Below, in pieces: positions 14,095 through 17,384 of a stretch of DNA of 17,384 nt. The notes below the pieces were generated by a model. The model worked only from the letters and a program-made list of their open reading frames with translations. It did not search any database and was not told where the DNA came from. The stretch spans positions 1 to 17,384 of the forward strand of contig CAZRRN010000055.1 of the NCBI GenBank assembly GCA_964602475.1, given 5' to 3'. Position numbers and translations under genes: made by a program. Every line of letters starts with the position of its first letter. Position 1 is the first letter of the stretch. This DNA comes from SZUA-448 sp964602475. GTDB lineage: Bacteria > Bacillota > Clostridia > Lachnospirales > Lachnospiraceae.

Positions 14095-14888
14095 GCAGTA
14101 CCACTTTGATTAGGGACAAAGAGTCCGGGATACGGGAACAACGAAGACTCCCACACATTCTCTGTGAAATGTTGGATGCGGTGTATCCGGTCTGTTGTCC
14201 GGTTTGTGGAGAAATAGTATCCCATAGAGGAGAACTGATTTGTCATGGCTGCAGAGACAGTCTTCCTTACCTTAGGGAGCCAAACTGTATGAAGTGTGGG
14301 AAGCCGCTTTTACGAGAAAACGAATATTGCAGCGACTGTACCAAAAGAAGATTAAGCTATGATAAAGGATTTGCTGTATTTTTATACAATGATGATATGA
14401 AAAGGGCAGTCGGGGATTTCAAATACCGGAATCACCGAGACTATGGACTTTTTTTTGCAAAGGAAATGGCAGACCGTTTTGGAAGAGAGCTTCTTTTTCG
14501 GAAGGCAGAACTGCTGGTTCCGGTTCCGGTGCATCCGTCAAGAAAAAGATTTCGCGGTTATAATCAGGCAGAGGTGCTTTGTACGGAATTATCAAAACTG
14601 ATGAATCTGCCGTGTAATTTGAAGCTTCTGGAACGGACAAAGAAAACGATACCTCAGAAGCTCATTTCATCTCCGGAGGAGCGTCTGCATAACCTAGAAA
14701 CGGCGGTTAACGTATCGCGCGGTTTATCGGAGAAAGACTGCAGGCGAATACTACAGGACAAAGCGGTGGTGCTTGTTGACGATATCTATACAACAGGAAG
14801 TACTGCAGAGGCATGTACCAGGGTGCTAAAAAAGAACGGAGCAAAGAATGTCTATATTCTGTGCATCTGTATAGGACAGGATTTATAA
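14091..14888 (+). CDS. comF: ComF family phosphoribosyltransferase-like protein
   Basis: The protein has 265 residues from a TTG at 14091 that overlaps the upstream stop (TTGA). An N-terminal zinc-ribbon pair follows: Cys36/39 with Cys51/54, and Cys66/69 with Cys80/83. The phosphoribosyltransferase domain has LVPVPVHPSRKRFRGYNQAE and the PRPP-binding loop VVLVDDIYTTGST (226-238). ComFC-type proteins are required for DNA uptake in naturally competent bacteria and are widely kept in others; their substrate is unsettled. The start is uncertain: no ribosome binding site is seen before the TTG, and an ATG at 14169 (MLDAVYPVCCPVCG) also fits but would trim the usual N-terminal helix. The following yvyF gene is its neighbour in B. 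subtilis too. Confidence 0.88.
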   Translation: MSSTTLIRDKESGIREQRRLPHILCEMLDAVYPVCCPVCGEIVSHRGELICHGCRDSLPYLREPNCMKCGKPLLRENEYCSDCTKRRLSYDKGFAVFLYNDDMKRAVGDFKYRNHRDYGLFFAKEMADRFGRELLFRKAELLVPVPVHPSRKRFRGYNQAEVLCTELSKLMNLPCNLKLLERTKKTIPQKLISSPEERLHNLETAVNVSRGLSEKDCRRILQDKAVVLVDDIYTTGSTAEACTRVLKKNGAKNVYILCICIGQDL

Positions 14889-14909
14889 AGAAGAGAACAG
14901 GAGGCTGCT

Positions 14910-15317
14910 ATGGAGGTCAGAAATTGCAGAGGATGCGGAAGATTGTACAATTATATCGGTTCAGTCACACCAATGTGTCCGAACTGTATGAAATCACTTG
15001 ATGAGAAGTATGAGTCTGTAAAACAATATATTTATGACAATCCCCGTGCCAACATCAATCAGGTTTCTATGGAGCTTGAGGTTTCGATACAACAGCTGCA
15101 GAGATGGATCAGAGAAGAACGCCTGAGCTTTTCCGATGATTCAGCGGTTGGAATTGAATGTGAAAACTGTGGTACAATGATCAAGACAGGTCGCTTTTGT
15201 CTGGAGTGTAAAGCAAAGCTGAAGAATGAAATCAACAGTGTAATTCCAAAGAAAACAGCTGCTGACGACAGATCACAAAAAGACGGAGGCCCGAGAATGA
15301 GGTATCTTGACCAATAA
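14910..15317 (+). CDS. yvyF: YvyF-type flagellar operon protein
   Basis: The 135-residue protein has two zinc-ribbon-like Cys pairs at each end: CRGCG and CPNC (N-terminal, residues 6-26), and CENCG and CLEC (about 84-104). Between them is a helix-turn-helix-like segment with NINQVSMELEVSIQQLQRWI. This is the layout of the YvyF/TIGR03826 flagellar operon family, encoded between comF and flagellar genes in many Firmicutes. In B. subtilis YvyF has been linked to control of the anti-sigma factor FlgM; whether that applies here is inference, and no flgM is in the window. The ATG has AGGAGG 7-8 bases upstream. The gene lies 21 bases after comF and 9 before the next gene. Confidence 0.87.
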   Translation: MEVRNCRGCGRLYNYIGSVTPMCPNCMKSLDEKYESVKQYIYDNPRANINQVSMELEVSIQQLQRWIREERLSFSDDSAVGIECENCGTMIKTGRFCLECKAKLKNEINSVIPKKTAADDRSQKDGGPRMRYLDQ

Positions 15318-15326
15318 CCGGAGGAG

Positions 15327-16205
15327 GTGAGATCAATACCTGATTATTCCGAAACTGACAATTTACTTGGCACAACATTTCAACAGATATTCGAACAGAT
15401 AACAGGGATGACACTGGTTGAACGGGTTAAACCGATGAATAAAGCAGAGGAAGGTGTCTCACTGATTACTACATCCTATGGGGCAATTAAGTCCAGGGTG
15501 ATTTTTACATTCTCGTTGCAGTCGGCTGATATGGTATTGAACAGAATGAATCATGGAAAATGCAGCCATAACTGGGAAACAGATTTAATTGAACTGGTCA
15601 ATATTATTTATGGACGAATGGTATCCAGAATTAATGATCGATTCATGAAATCATCCCGTTTTCATATTCCGTGTATGTTCACTCTGAGTGCATCAGGAGA
15701 CGTGGATACAGAATACGAGCGGAGCAGCAGCCGTTTTTTTGATACAGACGATGGATTTCTGGGATATACAATTGCCTATACACTTCAGTTGGATTCAAAA
15801 ACGAATTCAAACAGGAAAGCAGGAGGAGAGGAAGACATGAAAAAAGTACTGATTATAGATGATTCACCGTTTATTGTGAAGGAAATAAGCCAGATTTGTG
15901 AGGAACACGGCTACAAGGTTGTCGGACGCTGCAAGACTGGAGAAGAGGGAGTAGTCCGTTATAAGGAAATGCAGCCGGATGTTGTAACACTCGATATTAT
16001 TATGCCGGGGATGGACGGAATAGAGACCGCTCAAAAGATTAAAGAAATTGACAGCAACGCAAGAATTGTTATGATGAGTTCCCTGTGTGACTATGATACT
16101 ATGCAGGAAATACAAGAGCTGGGAATCAGCCGGCTGGTTCCGAAGCCGATAGTAGAAACAGAGCTTCTCGGAGCATTGGAAGCAGCGCTGATGAAAATAG
16201 ACTGA
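15327..16205 (+). CDS. CheX-like phosphatase domain fused to a CheY-like receiver
   Basis: The protein has 292 residues. Residues 1-160 resemble the CheC/CheX/FliY phosphatase family. Glu89 and Asn92 (in LIELVN) followed by Pro115 reproduce the E-x2-N-x22-P pattern of its active-site helix. Residues 171-292 are a complete receiver domain: acidic pair DD (178-179), phosphoacceptor Asp223 (in TLDIIMPGMDG), Ser251 and Lys273 (VPKP). The protein would thus carry a CheY-phosphate phosphatase and a CheY-like target on one chain, probably acting in chemotaxis or motility signalling, in keeping with the adjacent yvyF and rod genes. The only usual start codon is GTG at 15327, which is embedded in a long ribosome binding site. 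A second start at 15837 has its own site, so a free receiver may also be made. Confidence 0.8.
   Translation: MRSIPDYSETDNLLGTTFQQIFEQITGMTLVERVKPMNKAEEGVSLITTSYGAIKSRVIFTFSLQSADMVLNRMNHGKCSHNWETDLIELVNIIYGRMVSRINDRFMKSSRFHIPCMFTLSASGDVDTEYERSSSRFFDTDDGFLGYTIAYTLQLDSKTNSNRKAGGEEDMKKVLIIDDSPFIVKEISQICEEHGYKVVGRCKTGEEGVVRYKEMQPDVVTLDIIMPGMDGIETAQKIKEIDSNARIVMMSSLCDYDTMQEIQELGISRLVPKPIVETELLGALEAALMKID
15821..15839 (+). promoter_or_regulatory. Internal ribosome binding site and ATG for the receiver domain
   Basis: AGGAGG (15821-15826) lies 10 bases before an in-frame ATG at 15837-15839, exactly where the receiver domain begins (MKKVLIIDDSPF). Internal translation would give a 122-residue CheY-like protein. 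Confidence 0.6.
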
Positions 16206-16210
16206 TAAAG

Positions 16211-16239
16211 AGAAACCCGCTGATAATCAGCGGGTTTCT
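16211..16239. terminator. Bidirectional terminator between the CheX-receiver gene and cvfB
   Basis: A 13-bp perfect stem (16211-16223 with 16227-16239, sequence AGAAACCCGCTGA) surrounds a 3-base loop. It lies 6 bases past the stop of the plus-strand gene and 11 before the end of convergent cvfB. The plus-strand tail is TATATT after a stem ending in TTTCTT, and the minus-strand tail is CTTTATC, so U content is moderate both ways. Confidence 0.8.
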
Positions 16240-16249
16240 TATATTAATC

Positions 16250-17122
16250 TTAGGAACGCTTCAGTCGGATACCGTCTTCTGCAATACTAATCTGTCCGTC
16301 CTTCATCAGATGTCCGATAGCACGTTTGAACGCATTTTTGCTAAGACGAAACTGCTCTGTAATCAGCTTCGGATCTGATTTATCGTGGTAGGGAAGAAAT
16401 CCGCCTGCCTCTTTCAGCTTGGTAAGAACTGTATTCGCATCTGTATCCAGTTGGTTCGGTATTGTGTCATTCAGACTGAGTCCGAGCTTTCCGTCTTCAT
16501 GCCGGATGGCAATCCGTGCATGAACGTTATCACCGGCATGAAGAGCCTTGGTGATTTCGCGGCTTGGAATCATTGCGGAATAACGGTCATCAATCACGAC
16601 GTAGGCACCGAAATTCGGAAGAATTTCATATACCATACCGTCGACCCATTCTCCCTTCTGATATGGGGAATCCGTTGACAGATAAGGGTAGATATGCATG
16701 GTTGCGCATAAGCGCTGGCTTTTATCAATATAAAGCGCAGCAAGAACAGAATCCCCTTCTTTCAGTGAGTGTGTCTGCTCACGGTAGGGCAGAAGAAGAT
16801 CCTTTGCAAGTCCCCAATCCAGGAAGGCACCGATGGAAGCGGCCGCTTTTACGGTAAGTCTTGTAATCTGATGCAGTTCCAGTGCCGGGGGCAGGGTAGT
16901 TGCAATAGGACGATCTTCTGAATCCTTATATATAAATACGCAAAGAAGATCACCTTTTTTAGCATCAAGCGGAACCTGTGCTTTCGGAAGCAGTACCGAA
17001 TCGGTGTCAAGTACCTGTAACGGATCGGCTGTAGAGGTTTCTCCGTGAACCGACGAGAGGTATACGCCGAACGTGGATTCTTTTTGTATCTGTAATTCCT
17101 GACGAACGCCTAGTAATATCAT
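16250..17122 (-). CDS. cvfB: CvfB-type S1-like RNA-binding protein
   Basis: The 290-residue protein has the CvfB (YitL) arrangement. An N-terminal region resembles several S1-like barrels (GVRQELQIQKESTFGVYL; SIGAFLDWGLAKDLLLPYRE, about 96-115), then a canonical S1 domain (GEWVDGMVYEILPNFGAYVV, about 157-176, with AMIPSREIT). A C-terminal winged helix follows (TEQFRLSKNAFKRAIGHLMK, with GQISIAEDGIRL). CvfB proteins bind RNA and affect virulence factor expression in Staphylococcus; the role in gut Clostridia is unknown. The length matches the family norm (about 280-300). The ATG has GGAGG 4 bases upstream. It is a single-gene unit under its own promoter. Confidence 0.9.
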   Translation of the reverse strand: MILLGVRQELQIQKESTFGVYLSSVHGETSTADPLQVLDTDSVLLPKAQVPLDAKKGDLLCVFIYKDSEDRPIATTLPPALELHQITRLTVKAAASIGAFLDWGLAKDLLLPYREQTHSLKEGDSVLAALYIDKSQRLCATMHIYPYLSTDSPYQKGEWVDGMVYEILPNFGAYVVIDDRYSAMIPSREITKALHAGDNVHARIAIRHEDGKLGLSLNDTIPNQLDTDANTVLTKLKEAGGFLPYHDKSDPKLITEQFRLSKNAFKRAIGHLMKDGQISIAEDGIRLKRS

Positions 17123-17148
17123 AATTCCTCCATACAGAGTTTTTTGTT

Positions 17149-17178
17149 AGTATAACATAAAACTGTAAAAAGTTACAG
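17149..17178 (-). promoter_or_regulatory. Extended -10 promoter of cvfB with upstream inverted repeat
   Basis: On the minus strand TGTTATACT gives a TATACT box (17149-17154) with the TGn extension. Directly upstream, CTGTAAAAAGTTACAG (17163-17178) is a 6-bp inverted repeat (CTGTAA/TTACAG) covering the spacer and -35 zone. The -35 itself is weak, which is common with extended -10 promoters. The repeat could be an operator. Confidence 0.5.
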
Positions 17179-17227
17179 AAAAATTAAAGAATCATATTCG
17201 ATAAAGAAACAAAAAGGTTTTGCCGTG

Positions 17228-17256
17228 TTGAAAAGGAATAAGAAATTTGATACAAT
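17228..17256 (+). promoter_or_regulatory. Near-consensus sigma-A promoter reading off the right edge
   Basis: TTGAAA (17228-17233), exactly 17 bases, and TACAAT (17251-17256); each box matches five of six. A small inverted repeat ATAAC/GTTAT (17263-17275) lies at the expected start of transcription. Confidence 0.7.
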
Positions 17257-17358
17257 AACGTGATAACGATGTTATGGTACACAAAGGTGCTAAACTTATC
17301 AGGCAAGATACATTCGCTTGAAGTATTGATATGTAGAATAACAGAAATGGAGAATAGT

Positions 17359-17384
17359 GTGAAGATGAACCTTTCACACGCAGA
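17359..17384 (+). CDS. Possible start of a gene cut by the window edge
   Basis: GTG at 17359 has GGAG 6 bases upstream and opens a frame reading V-K-M-N-L-S-H-A to the end of the window. An in-frame ATG at 17365 is an alternative. The strong promoter about 100 bases upstream needs a gene in this direction. Eight residues are too few to name it. The leader (17263-17358) is unstructured by eye apart from the small repeat at its start. Confidence 0.25.

Noticed and set aside
17192..17377. Minus-strand 61-residue hydrophobic frame at the right edge
   Set aside because: It runs antisense through a strong plus-strand promoter, has no ribosome binding site, and its start sits in the terminal hairpin.

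Overview
The window looks like a chromosomal segment from a motile, endospore-forming Clostridia bacterium, most likely a Lachnospiraceae member of the Roseburia/Eubacterium kind. The signs are moderate GC, strong AGGAGG-type ribosome binding sites, a cotJABC spore-coat operon, Firmicute flagellar rod genes next to an mreB/mbl gene, and a comF-yvyF pair. No rRNA, tRNA, CRISPR array, insertion sequence or phage gene was seen. Names come from reading the translated proteins, not from a database search.

Left part (1-2362, mostly minus strand): the 5' end of a histidyl-tRNA synthetase gene, a small two-helix membrane protein with a perfect terminator hairpin, a GNAT acetyltransferase, and a DUF4236 protein. 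The last two are one base apart and follow a near-consensus vegetative promoter. The cotJA-cotJB-cotJC operon (2462-3838, plus strand) comes next, with a mother-cell-type sporulation promoter and a terminator. A CBS-pair protein (plus) and a DegV fatty-acid-binding protein (minus) then converge almost end to end.

Middle part (5509-7567): an AT-rich gap, a small lipoprotein with a 15-bp tandem repeat, an inverted repeat, a terminator, and a 403-residue protein that ends in an EF-hand/RTX-like calcium-binding module but has no signal peptide.

Right part (7642-16239, plus strand): a long collinear series of mreB/mbl, two FlgF/FlgG-type rod genes, a FlgJ-like rod-binding protein, recD2, a sugar-nucleotidyltransferase-like gene, comF, yvyF and a CheX-like/receiver-domain fusion. 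It joins gene neighbourhoods known from Bacillus subtilis (mbl-flhO-flhP and comFC-yvyF). A bidirectional hairpin separates it from a convergent cvfB (S1-domain RNA-binding) gene. A near-consensus promoter then reads off the right edge into a gene of which only a few codons are visible.

The most interesting points are the CheX-receiver fusion, which keeps an internal ribosome binding site and start and has an odd upstream start; the signal-less calcium-module protein beside flagellar genes, with a possible flagellar-sigma promoter and a leader terminator; and the structured leader of the mreB-flagellar operon.
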